Source of the DNA: Zygnema cylindricum
Lineage: Eukaryota > Streptophyta > Zygnematophyceae > Zygnematales > Zygnemataceae
Length of the DNA stretch: 47,077 nucleotides
NCBI GenBank assembly: GCA_037447655.1
Contig: JBBHKE010002506.1
Location: 1 to 47,077 of the forward strand
Direction of reading: 5' to 3'
Below the pieces are notes generated by a model, which was given only the letters and a program-made list of their open reading frames with translations, did no database searches and was not told the origin of the DNA. Below are positions 1 to 10,552 of this stretch, piece by piece. The position numbers and the translations under genes are program-made. How positions within the stretch are numbered: position 1 is the first letter of the stretch; each line of letters starts with the position of its first letter.

Positions 1-155
1 AACAATTTAACCTGAGTGAAATACGACTCAACCAAATCAGACGAATAGATGTATTTCCTTCCATCAAAAACTGGGATCCGTGAGAGTGGGCCCGTCACCT
101 GTTGTTCTGTGATAGTCACACCAACAGAAGATGAAGATGATGCTGGAGTAGACAT
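1..155 (-). CDS. N-terminal fragment of a copia-like gag (runs off the left edge)
   Basis: Read on the minus strand from an ATG at 155-153, an open frame runs to the window edge, about 51 codons. It begins with a Ser-rich stretch (MSTPASSSSS) and then contains TGPLSRIPVFDGRKY. That resembles the start of gag in the copia elements further right (MGPPSRVPIFNGTGF), including the Tyr/Phe-rich segment that follows. The DNA around 85-100 is a diverged form of the 13-nt half-tRNA primer site of those elements, but here the ATG has become ACG and translation would start upstream. I infer a relative of the copia clan with its own start codon. A host gene sharing a short motif is possible. The rest of the element lies outside the window. 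Confidence 0.5.
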   Translation of the reverse strand, partial: MSTPASSSSSVGVTITEQQVTGPLSRIPVFDGRKYIYSSDLVESYFTQVKL

Positions 156-546
156 CACAGGATTCAGATAAGCAAGAAGCTCTCACAAATGCTCAAAAAA
201 ATACACACAACTTTGGAGCACAGCCAAAGATCATTTAGGCAACCAAATGGCCTACAAATCTGACACAATGCAGAAAAATAAACAAAGGTACACAATTGCA
301 AATTAACACAGAAATGTGCAAACAGATCAGAGAGATATTCTCAGTCAAAGATATCAAAAATCACACAGCATAATTTTGATACAAAAAGTTCCTAATACTG
401 AAATGGCTAAATCCTATATTTATACCTAAAAGATCTATTCTTCTAAGAGCTAGCAACCACTCACTACCCGAACTATGCAGAGAAGACATACCAGCCATGC
501 ATCAATAATATCTACTATCTGAAAGGAGGATACCTGAATATGCCAA

Positions 547-677
547 GGTATGTCATACAGAATGAATCTGAACTGAGACACTAATAAAAAAAACACGCTT
601 ATGTACAAACTAGGTATGTCATACCGAATGAATCTGAACTGAGACACTAATAAAAAAAACACGCTTCGTACAAACTA
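547..677. repeat. Two-copy tandem repeat of about 66 bp
   Basis: Positions 547-612 and 613-677 are near-identical direct copies beginning GGTATGTCATAC and ending TACAAACTA, with one substitution and a 1-bp length difference near the end. Short minus-strand reading frames across it merely translate the duplication. The stretches 156-546 and 678-1046 show nothing I can name. Confidence 0.9.
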
Positions 678-1046
678 CAGATAAGTAACGTCACAGTACA
701 CCGTGTATAACACGTCAGATAATTACAGACGTGGTCCCGGATGACCACCTTCCATCGGCAACAAATCTTCACCGTCCATCATTTCAAAGTTTCATCCAAG
801 ATGAAACTTTTATGTGACGCCTCGGTCTTTATAATAAGTCTGAATAGTACGAACGGATCTTTGTAGAGTGTCTCAATTACCGACGCGTGTCTTGAAGTAT
901 GTCACACGGTGAACTCCCTCACTGTTCACTGTAACATTAATTCTGATACATACTAAACCAGACTTTCACAAAATATTCTAAGTACTGAGAAAACACTCCC
1001 CTCACCTATGAAGCTTAATGAGGACTAAAGCTTTCAAAACATTAAG

Positions 1047-1435
1047 CGAGATGGAAAGGGAAAGGGGGACGGAGTTATAACGATAGATCAAGGGAGGGGG
1101 AGAGGGAGTGGGAGAGGGGGAGGAAAATACTGCTGCAGTCCACTGTGTGAGAAGGACAGTGAAAGGGAAAAGGAGAGAGAGTGATAGAAAGTAGGGAAAG
1201 GAGAGGGAAAAGAGAGGGAGAGATAGCCGCATATCAAGGGAGAGGAGAGATGGAGAGACTGAAAGGGAGAGAGCGAGTGCATGAGACTGAGAGGAAAATA
1301 TAAAGAATGAGATTGAAAGGGAGAGGAAAGGGAGAGAAAGAGATAGCGGCAATTTAAGAGAGGGAAGAGAGGAAGAGGGAGATGGGGAGGGAGAGAGAGC
1401 GACAAATCGATAGGGTAGAAGGGAGAGGTCAGGAA
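1047..1435. repeat. Polypurine (GA-rich) tract
   Basis: The plus strand is almost pure purine (GGGAGAGG-type runs) for about 390 bp with few pyrimidine interruptions. The Ser/Leu/Pro-rich frames on the minus strand are an artefact of this composition. The tract could adopt triplex (H-DNA) structure. Confidence 0.9.
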
Positions 1436-1537
1436 AATGAAATATGTCATTCAGCAAAAAGACATTCTTGTCCTTGAGAGAGAGGATAGCAATACATACT
1501 ATTCAGCAACAATACAACCTCGTCGCCGATTACCATA

Positions 1538-1990
1538 AGGGGGAGAGAGACAGACAAGATAAAAATGAGAGATTGAATGAGATTAAATAACATAATAAAA
1601 TGAAGATAGTGTGACAAAAAAAAAGTGAGATAGATGGCGACGGATCGGCGGAGTGGGGAGATGGAGAGGAAGAGGGGAAGGGAAATATTGCGGTGGATGG
1701 AGAGGGTGAGAAGGAGAGGGAAAGGGAGAGGGAAAGAAAGAGGGAGAAAGAGAGGGAAAGGGAGACACTAAGGGAGAGGGAGAAGTGAGCCAAAGGGAGA
1801 GGGAATGCATATAGATTGGGAGGGAGAGAGAGAGGTAGACAGAGGGCATACAGGAGAGGGATCACATTTTAGAAAACCCTCAATAATAAAAGATGAAGAT
1901 CAACATGGATAGATTCGAGAGAAAAGGGAGGGTGAAAGAGGGGTGGAGGCAATGGAGAGGGAAATGGAGGGACGCGACATATGCAGAAGG
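1538..1990. repeat. Second polypurine (GA-rich) tract
   Basis: Another long run of GGGAGA/GGAAAG purine blocks on the plus strand, broken around 1560-1640 and 1865-1915 by ordinary AT-rich DNA. It is separated from the first tract by about 100 bp of unique sequence. From 1991 to 2763 I see only AT-rich DNA with no supported gene. Confidence 0.85.
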
Positions 1991-2763
1991 AGAAGGAGCC
2001 GCCACATGCGACTTCGAGTCTATGGAAGTGAAATGAAGGTGGTGACGGTATTTTTGCTTGCTTCCTCGTGAAACGAAGGAGATCTGTTTGCCAAAATGAT
2101 GGCGCAGCATCAGATCCCTAAAAAAAAATAAAAAAATTGGATGGATGTGATTCGTCCAAAAAGGGATCCATTTTTTTGTCGATAGTCCGCATTTGACGAT
2201 AATTCGACCTTAATATCACCAATGCCAAATGTTGTATTTTTATTCTATTTATTTTAACCCATTAATTGTAATTTGTGGTCCATTATCAAATTGACCCCTT
2301 ATTAATGTATACATTAATTCTAATTCATGGTGAAATCACATACAAACACCATATTAGAATAAACATTTACGGTAAATTCGTTCGTTGCACTGAAATAGTG
2401 TACATATTGACGCTAATTGGACAAAATACAAGATATAGTGTTTGTATAAACTGAACAGGAAAAAATCACTTTAAGTAACAGTTCGCGGTTTCAAGACGCT
2501 TTATGTGGGCGCGTAAAATACAAACAATGCACTTCTTTAACTGTAAGATCATGACTTCCCATATGCGAACTATTTTATGTTCACACTGCAAAAGAGGCGA
2601 TAGTAGGAGGTCGTGTGCGAACGTGGTCTTTGGCGACGAAATTGAACCCGTTTTGTTAGCGCACGTTCATATGCATGCGCGTATAGTTTATATTTTAATT
2701 TTTAGAATTTCAACTAAAAAGGTACATTTATGTACGTTCTGACATCAACTGTACACCACACTA

Positions 2764-3165
2764 CACCGCGAATCGTAATTAGAGTAAATTACTCTAATTC
2801 GGTCGCTCGAAATTTCGACACTATTACATCAAATAGAGTAAATGATTCTAATTTTTTCATTATTCTAATTTAGGTGAGTTTAATTAGCGTAACAAAATTG
2901 TAATATAGGCTCATTTTAAATAGTGTGGAGTACGGATGACGTTCGACCGTGCAAAACTGTATTTTTTTAAGTAAAAAAGTACAAATAATGATTTAATACA
3001 ATCGCGCTCGCACGTGAAATCGGACTAAGCGAAAAATCAATCACATCGAAAAAAAGCCGTTCGCATAACTCTCGTCCATCGACAGCATCGTACAAAACTA
3101 GAGTCAATCACACTAATTTTTTGTTTACGCTATTTAAACTTTGACACTAATAACGATTCGCGGTG
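2764..3165. mobile_element. MITE, 402 bp, mariner-like ends with TA target duplication
   Basis: The left end reads CACCGCGAATCGTAATTAG and the right end, reverse-complemented, CACCGCGAATCGTTATTAG, a terminal inverted repeat with one mismatch over 19 bp. Both ends are flanked by TA (2762-2763 and 3166-3167), the target duplication of Tc1/mariner transposons. There is no transposase frame, so it is non-autonomous. The interior is AT-rich with degenerate repeats of AGAGTAAAT and CTCTAATT. Related ends recur at 9180, 10108 and 11350. From 3166 to 3959 I see no supported gene. Confidence 0.85.
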
Positions 3166-3959
3166 TACACAAATCTAAAAGTATTATCGTACTATATTAG
3201 ACGTACGACAATCCTAGACGCGAAACGAAACGACAAATATATTTCGCGAAACAAATAGAACTTTATCGAAACGTGTGTCAGAGTACTTTCGATACATTCA
3301 AAAAAGTACAGTTCTTCGCGAAATCGAACCGATTTGGCGCGCGTATGATTCTTTCAATGAATCGCAACAAAGGGAAAGTCGTTTCGGTGACTTTTGGATT
3401 ATTTACGACACACACAAATAGAAAAAGTTCTTATTTTTTACCCGAAATGTCCCTAAAAACTTATGTACCATAAAAACGGTTTTATTGGAGCATAGGGATG
3501 GAATTTCTTCATGAAGCTGAAATAATTACCTTCAAAAAATTGACAAAACAGGTTGCTTTAACCTCAACAATTATAAAAAAGCGGTTGATTAAAACGCTTA
3601 TCTGCGACCAAAACGCCATCGTAAGTGTATTCTTTGCTGCTGCATATGGCAGTTAGAATTGACACGATTTTTTTTTTATTATTTTATGAAAGAAAGTTAA
3701 TTTATTTTTTATTGTTTCTCTACTGTACCATCGTTTAATTTTTCGGCAATTTTCAAATCCAACAAAACAATAGCAATGGAAGTGACACATAAAAAAATAG
3801 GATACAAAAATAGGATAAAAAATTAGGACAAATAAATATGATGAAGAAACCAGATTGCATGAAAATTATGACTTTTACAATCCACGAACGGAAAAACCAA
3901 TTGAGTTGGCTTTCATTCAAAGCCATAAATTTTGTCCACTCTACTTTCTCTACAAATCC

Positions 3960-4215
3960 ATCTTCCCCTCTCCTTCCCCCCCTCACCCCCTCCCCCCCCC
4001 TCCCCCCCTCCTCCCTCCCCCCTTTACCCCCAACCCTCCCTTTTTATCCCCCCATCTATGTCTTCCCCTTCCCCCCCCCCCTCTCCCCAACTCTTCTCTT
4101 CCTTTCCCTTCTTCTCCCTCCCACTCTCTCCCTCCCTCTCTATCCCCGTCTCTTCCCCTCTGCCTCTCCGTCTCCCTCCCCTTCTGCGTCTCGCTCTGTC
4201 CCTCCGTCTTTTTCT
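3960..4215. repeat. C-rich pyrimidine tract
   Basis: Nearly pure C/T on the plus strand, with long C runs (CCCCCCCTCCCC type). It lies a few bases beyond the stop codon of the S41 peptidase gene, so it would be a G/A-rich stretch in that gene's 3' untranslated region or just outside it. The Pro/Ser-rich frames across it are compositional. Confidence 0.9.
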
Positions 4216-4219
4216 TTTC

Positions 4220-7200
4220 TCACGTTTTCGGAAAGAACTTGGTCGCTTCTTTCCAAATAAGCTTTACGTCCACCACATTTTCGTCCGTATATCGTATTTT
4301 ATAATTTCCCCCAGCATAAATAAATTCTTGGGGAATAGTTGAACTTTTGGGTCCGATAGCTTGAGATACGACAAAACGTAGATTTCCGGGAATAGGGTTA
4401 GGAGGAGGCGCATAAGGACTCTTTCGAAGTTTTAAACTGACAACTTCCGTAGAGTAAAAATCGTTAAAATCGGAGATGAATCCGACAGCTCCATCTCCAA
4501 TTTGGAACGGATTCGAAATGTTTTTTCCACCGACACTGACAGCTGTAATATTGTACCTTTGTACCATTTGGTAACTAAATAGGGCGCAAGTGGAAAAACA
4601 AAGACCGTTACTTACAATCATAATTTTGTTTCTAGGGAAAATGGGTTCCGTGGGAAGGTCAAAGTTGAAATCAGCTACATTTTTGGTAGTAAACAAATTA
4701 GAATAGTAGATGAGAGATGAATATGGCGAAGTATAGTTGTTTATGGTTTTATTTACTAGGGGATAAAAAAAATTCAAGGAACTTTCTATCGGTGTCCCGT
4801 CGCTATTAGCGTAATTGCGACTTCGATAGTCGTAATTAGAACTTGTCGCTGGGTTTAATTTCGATGCTTTTTTGGAAGCTTCTTGTACAAAACTGTTTGC
4901 TTTAAATTGCAATAAGAATCCAGGAAATTTATCCGGGAAAAATAATTGTGTCAGAAAAGCTCCGGTTTGGGAAAATCCGCCGCCATTGTCGCTAAGTTCT
5001 ATTATCAGACGAGACGCTCCAGATTTTCTGCAACATATTTCAAAAACAGAAAAACTTTTCAACAAGGAGGACATTTCAGTTTATTCGGAAAACAATAGAA
5101 AAGCTCTTCCTGATTTCCCTTATCAAACTTGAAGTGCCAGAATTTCTGCAAAAAAAATTAGAAGGAAAGATATTTTTTATTTAAGTTGAGTAAACACTAG
5201 AAATGTGGTAGCTATCTTCCGAGTGGCGCCAGAAAAAAAAAAATTGGGAACAATTTTTTTAATTAATTTAATTTAATTGATGAACAAATAGGAAAAGTGT
5301 GTTTAGAAATAAGCTGGTAAGTTGGTTATCTTGGAACCGTTGAATTTGAGAGATTCTGGGATGAGTGAGGGGATCCATGAAAGCAAATAATTCAACGTAA
5401 AGTTCACATTTCCAAAACATCAATTTAATTTGCTTTTGTTTACAAAGATTTATGCTAAAAAGCTTGCAATAAGAGAGTGACGAATTAATGAGTACAGAAG
5501 TCAAATAAAAGAAATTGAAAAACTTAAAAAGTGTGAAGAAAAAATTCGTAACAATTAAAATTTCTCACTGATGTTAAAAGATACAGTGACCTTAGATCAA
5601 GCGTAAAATAAACTATTTACCCCAAGTAAAAAATATGAATTTTGGAGTAGAAATTACAACCTTACTGTCAAATATCCGGTGATAAGTCCTTGCATAGTAG
5701 TAGCCAAATCATCATTAAATATAAAGCTGGGAATCGCCATAACAGCTGTAATCATATCTTCCAAAAGATACACCTGCAAAAAAGGAGAATTGTAAAAGAT
5801 GGAAAAGTTCAAAAATAGGGAAACGTATCCAGCTTACTCGATCTGATTTGGATATTCAAAAGGATCTCAAATCCTTGAGAAATTGCAAGTCACCTTTACT
5901 ATTCTAGTCCAAGTTTTCTCTTACATCAAATAGAATGTCTAACTATTAAAAAAAAAGCACCATTCAGAAATTGAAAAAGAATCTTAAATTTTAGTTCAGA
6001 TAATACCTTCACATAGTCATTCTTGCTGGACAAAAGTTGTACGCTTGCACCTGTCCCAGATTTCATCAATTCTAAAGAAAGATGTCGTGGATTTTTTTTT
6101 TTGGGTTCAAGATTAGTGACAAAGTTGGTTGGATCCCTCTTAGAAGATTCCGCCGTGGCCACTGTTTGCGCCTTTTTCCGACAATTGGCATTATAATATT
6201 CTTTACCATTGTTAAAACTGTCACCACGGTAGAAAACATTGTAAGGCACTTGGAGGACCTCCGATCTAGTTGAATTTTTCCTGGAAAGACAAAAATGACG
6301 ATAGGAAGGACAAATGGCATGTCAGTTTTTCTGGAAGGAGTTCTGAAAAACACATTATCTAGTTGGCAGTTCTACCTTAGATGTTGTACCAATATGTCAA
6401 TTGAGCTCGGTTCAGTCCATGATAAAACACCACAAAGAAACTAACAATTGATTCTGCAATCGTATATTTCGACTTGTCATGTGTGAAAAATACATTGGAA
6501 CTCACTTCCATGTTTGGCAAATTAACAAACAATTCATGAAAAAATTAGAGAAATATTCCCAAATGAATGATTCCAGAGTTGCATTTTATACATACCTACG
6601 AACTGTAAGAGTAAGTGTATCATTGTCCGGAAAAATGGAAGGTTGCATCAAGCTTCCATATTGGGTTTCATAAATGCCAAGGCGAAAAAAAAGATTGTTC
6701 ACACGTGATTGTAAATTACGATAACTACCCTCCTTACTCGTTCTCCATTCAATGTAATCCGCAGAATCGAGACCGTCGATTTTCAACACTTGGGCTCCCG
6801 CAAATACAGTTATGTCTTTGACGCTTAATGCTTGCGCCGTAAGACTCACGAGTTCCGGCTCTTTAACCAGTAAATAAGTAAACACTGCCAAATAAATAAG
6901 AAAGACACCCATAATTCACAAAATCACAAAAAACATGCAGAAAAACACGATAAACATATTAGATTTTAAGCCATCGAAGTAAACAACCACAAAGTAAAAA
7001 TCATAATTGGGTAATATTTCCAAATAGACGCTCCAAAAAATAATGCAATCTGTCGCTTTATAAAGTTCAGGAGAGTTCCTCTTTTCTGGATCAAACATTT
7101 AAAAACATGAGAATGGATATGAAATTCCGGGAAGACGGGCAACCAAATATTTGATATAATGTTAAAACAGTGAGCTGACCGAAAAAGACAAAGATTCAGC

Positions 7201-7819
7201 TTTAGTACTGGAAATGTATATAGAATCCTGAAAAGTTTTGCAACGCATTCCAAATGCAAGACCTATGAAAAAGCACATTTCGGTTTGTCATTTACCTGGA
7301 AGGGGAGCAATTTTGACCTCGGTTAAATTTGTTTTGCTGTTAAATACTTGAACCATAGGAAGACCGTTCTGAACAGTAACAGTAAGATAACATTTAGGAT
7401 CCCATCCCGTGTGCCCATCTCTCAAATTATAGATAGTCTTAATGAGATCTAGATGGAAATCGAAATCTCTGGTATACTTCGTGTTCTGTATTCGGATAAA
7501 TTGCTTCCGAAGATCAATTTTACTTTCGAGTCGCCCGTCAGGTGACTTAATGGCCAAATCGGTGTACACGTACACGTCTATAAGCATCTTCCAAATGATG
7601 TCCAACACAGTTTTTGCGTCTTTTGCGCGGTATGGGAAAGTACGGAGACATGCTCTGAATTGAGAGGGAGCAATACCTTCTCCATTTTGAGCCATCGGCC
7701 CAACGGTTGCACATGGATCCACTGCTTTTGCAAATATACCCATGAATCCATTACTCGCCAAAAGAAGGAAGATGTAGAAGACAAAAGTTATTGATGGTCC
7801 GAAATGGTTAGCTTTGGCC
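4220..7819 (-). CDS. S41-family (CPAF/UstP-like) serine peptidase, six visible exons, first exon missing
   Basis: Exons read leftwards: 7819-7296, 6884-6596, 6280-6007, 5773-5666, 5145-5129 and 5027-4220 (stop 4222-4220). All introns are GT-AG (411, 315, 233, 520 and 101 nt) and every phase matches, giving about 672 residues. The first visible exon carries a hydrophobic segment (TFVFYIFLLLASNGF) typical of a signal peptide, then the N-terminal domain with LRDGHTGWDP, the expected catalytic His. Exon 2 has FAGAQVLKIDG; exon 6 has RLIIELSDNGGG and SNGLCFSTCALF with the likely nucleophile Ser. A C-terminal segment IPQEFIYAGGNYKIRYT probably holds the acidic residue. These match the secreted CPAF-like branch of peptidase family S41. 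No in-frame ATG precedes the hydrophobic segment, and an acceptor (CTCCACAG) sits just before 7819, so a start exon must lie upstream and was not found. The 17-nt exon at 5145-5129 is inferred from phase and splice signals. Confidence 0.85.
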
Positions 7820-7845
7820 CTGTGGAGGTAAAACAATATAAACAA

Positions 7846-8110
7846 TGTCAGATGTCCGGTGTCCAATGTCCAATGCCTAACGTCTAATGGTCAATGTCCA
7901 ATTTCCAATGTCAAATGTCAGATGTCTCATGTGAAATTTTCCAATGTCTAACGTCCAATGTCTGATGTTCAATATCAAATGTCCAATATCCAATAAATTT
8001 TTTTTTTCCAATGTTCAATGTTCAATTCCAATGTTCAATTTCCAATGTTCAATGTCCAATGTCCATTGTTTCATGTCCGATGACCTATGACCAGTGACCA
8101 ATGTCCAATG
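7846..8110. repeat. Period-7 minisatellite, consensus TGTCCAA
   Basis: About 37 consecutive heptamers, each a variant of TGTCCAA (TGTCTAA, TGTTCAA, TGACCAA, TATCCAA and so on), with a T-run interruption near 7995-8008. The array starts only about 26 bp from the splice acceptor of the first visible S41 exon, so it lies in that gene's first intron or promoter. Transcribed with the gene it would read TTGGACA. Confidence 0.92.
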
Positions 8111-8138
8111 AACACGAGATTGAGGGCGATCACGACAT

Positions 8139-8377
8139 CGAGAGAGAGTGAGAGAGAGAGAGGGAGAGAGAGAGGAGAGAGAGAGAGAGAGAGAGAATAG
8201 GCATAGTGACAGAAAAAGCGATAGCAACAAAAAGCAAGGGCGGTTGGGAAAGGGAGAATAGGCAGACAGGGAACAAAGCACAAAGTAAAAGGAGATGACA
8301 AGTGAGGGAGAAGAAACAAGCGATTGAGAGGGAGAGAGCGCAAGAGAGAGAGAGAGAGAGGGGACATAGGAAAACAA
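8139..8377. repeat. GA microsatellite region
   Basis: Blocks of (GA)n and GAGAGGGAGAG at 8139-8197 and 8328-8361, joined by purine-rich DNA. The Ser/Leu-rich minus-strand frames are compositional. From 8378 to 8648 I see nothing recognisable. Confidence 0.85.
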
Positions 8378-8648
8378 AGGGACAGAAAGTTAGATGGAAA
8401 CAGTGAGCCTCCCTCACCACCCACATGTCCATATACTCACCCCCATGGCGACATCCTTCCGGAAACTTTTTCGCTGTGACTCGCGTCACCCCTCCGTAAA
8501 CTGGTAATCACTTCCAATCTCGACCCACTTACAGCAGCTTAATGTACCACTCTACTTTTAATATACTACGGAGGTGAGGACTTCCAGGGGAACCAGAGAA
8601 AGTGCAGAAGAGCAATACACTGAAGTGTGTTATCTTTTCAGCGAGAAA

Positions 8649-9600
8649 GCGACAACTATATTTACTGTCGGGATACTCTGATTGTAGATTAACCGTACAG
8701 CAACGTCGTCCATTAGCGGTTTCTTTCTAAACACGTGTGAAAGCATCTTCCAGCTGGCTGTTCCATAAAAGTACATTAATGTACGGAAAATCCAAATAGG
8801 TGGGCGATCAAATCGGGTACTCTGACATTGTGCTGCGTTCAGCCACGTCCATTTTTTGTCGTCTAGTTTTAGAAAAGAATCATCTTTATTGCAAAACGTG
8901 CGAAGGAAAGACCATTTTGGTGAAAAAGGGGTAAAACCCAAAAAAACCCATTCAAATACTACAATAGTTAAAATAAAGTTGGCTAAAGTCAAAGATAAAA
9001 ATGAAAAGCAATGGAAATTAAAAAAGGTAACAACGAAACCCAATTAGCACTACCAAAGATGACTACAGTGGTCACAAAGTGGATAAAAAAATCTATTGAA
9101 GATAACTTCCTGACAGCGACATCTTGATCTAACGGTCCGGTATGTTTTGTCCAACTGGCGATTCCATAAAAGTACAGCACACCGCGAATCGCTATCATCG
9201 TCAAAGTTTTATTCGCCACTTATAACATCTTTTATCCGTACACACTTGTTGAGTCGTGGATTTGACGGTTGCGATTGAAAGGTAACATTCTCAGGTTCCT
9301 ATTGGCTGTCTCAAATTGAAAATCTGACAAGTGTGTACGGAGAAAAGATTTTTTAAGTGGCTAAAAAAACCTTAATAACGATATGCGGTGAATGTACTTC
9401 AAATCCAAATAACTCTGCTGCCAAATCGAATACTCTGATATTCTGTTACTTTCAACCTAACTCCGTTTTTTGTCGTCCAGGTCTAAGGAAAAGATTCTAT
9501 CTTTAAGGCAACACGTGCGATGGAAAGAAAATTTCGGGGCAAAAGGGGTAAAACCCAAAAAAAAAAAAAGACTGCAATAGTCAAAATAAAGTTGGCTAAA
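8649..9600. repeat. Duplicated segment in tandem: copy 1 at 8649-8990, copy 2 at 9085-9600
   Basis: Both copies contain, in order: a GGCNGTTCCATAAAAGTACA-like block (about 8755 and 9158), CAAATC..ATACTCTGA (8808 and 9423), TTTTTTGTCGTC (8853 and 9465), ACGTGCGA (8898 and 9509), GGGGTAAAACCCAAAAAA (8928 and 9546) and AAAATAAAGTTGGCTAAAG at the end. Copy 2 is longer because a MITE (9180-9390) interrupts it. On the minus strand both copies retain similar frames (FYGTASW / FYGIASW and DVAVR), so the repeat may once have been coding. I do not recognise the family. Confidence 0.75.
9180..9390. mobile_element. MITE copy 2, 211 bp
   Basis: The left end is CACCGCGAATCGCTATCATC; the right end, reverse-complemented, CACCGCATATCGTTATTAAG, related to the 2764-3165 element. 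A second inner inverted pair (CACTT...CCGTACACACTTG near 9220-9248 against CAAGTGTGTACGG...AAGTGG near 9328-9360) makes most of it foldable. It lies inside copy 2 of the duplicated segment. Copy 1 preserves the uninterrupted site, a 14-bp palindrome GTACATTAATGTAC. Confidence 0.7.
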
Positions 9601-10107
9601 GGTGGCGTTCCATCAGATGAAAAGTGGGGAACTTTACAAAAATTCGCACCTATCCGTACCAGTTCGTACCGCTTTTTTCATTTGTCCTTTTTCTAAAAGG
9701 GAAAAGCATTCTAGTCGCATTCGTCTCTGGTGACAACGATAACTGATCGTCGACTGTTTTTGTGTGAGATCTTGAGCCGTTGAGTGATTTGAGTTTCGAT
9801 TGGCCTTGTCATGTTCCAATTTTGATGTGATAAAAAGAGACACGTGGTACATTCCTATTTGTTGTATTTCGCGTGGTTGTAATGGTATGATAAACGGCCA
9901 AACAAATTCGACGTCACGCCAAAAATGTAGTGTTATCTACATAACGTACAGTATCGTACTTTTGACTTTGGCGCGTGCGATCCAATCACATCACGCCACG
10001 TTGTCGTGTTCTCAATATCCGTACACTACCGTAATTTCAGTGTTGGCGTCGCGTACGATGTTTTTACATAATAGGTGCTTTCCTATCTCATTATAGATGG
10101 TACAGTA

Positions 10108-10302
10108 CACCGTGAATCGTTATTAGCCTTATGTACACTATATCGGCACCCCAAAATTTTGACATTGATACATTAAATATAGTGGATTAAACTATTTGAG
10201 AAAGTGGACCATAATCTACCACGTCTCCTGGCACTAAACTAGAATGAATGACGCTAATTTTTTCTTTACACTAAACATTTCTACACACTAATAACAATTG
10301 TA
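10108..10302. mobile_element. MITE copy 3, decayed right end
   Basis: The left end CACCGTGAATCGTTATTAG follows a TA (10106-10107) and matches the family ends. The right side ends with CACTAATAACAATTGTA, a worn version of the reverse-complemented end. The interior shares ATTTTGACATTGATACATTAAAT-like text with the 2764 copy. Length about 195 bp. Confidence 0.6.
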
Positions 10303-10552
10303 CTGGACAAAAACGAAAGGGCAAAGCACCGGGTCGCCCGCTGCTATTATGTTTTGTTTTTATTTGCGAGGAACATTACAAAGAACCATAGATGTCGTAA
10401 TGCGCATAAAACACACGGAGTAAAGAAACGAATACTACGTAGAGTGCGCATAAAACAATTTCAAACTTTATAAAATTCGTAGTAAAATTCGTACTTTTTT
10501 TAAACTTTCAAATTTCAAAAATTTAAATATTCAATACCCTAAAAAATTGATA

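Noticed and set aside
1002-1865. Several Ser/Leu/Pro-rich minus-strand frames of 88-151 codons
   Set aside because: They are direct translations of purine-rich low-complexity DNA, overlap one another in different frames and have no domain.
2503-2742. 79-codon plus-strand frame
   Set aside because: No recognisable domain or coding bias; likely chance in AT-rich DNA next to a MITE.
3838-4342. Three overlapping Pro-rich plus-strand frames
   Set aside because: They arise from the C-rich tract and run antisense into the S41 gene's last exon.
6916-7259. Minus-strand frames inside the first S41 intron, considered as an extra exon
   Set aside because: Exons 7819-7296 and 6884-6596 join in phase directly and the intervening frames lack family similarity.
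8015-8489. Ser/Leu-rich minus-strand frames upstream of the S41 gene, considered as its missing first exon
   Set aside because: They are GA-repeat translations in three frames, with no signal peptide in phase and no convincing donor site.
8630-9219. A protein-coding gene on the minus strand spanning the duplicated segment
   Set aside because: Short similar frames occur in both copies, but there is no start, splice structure or known domain; treated as a repeat that may once have been coding.
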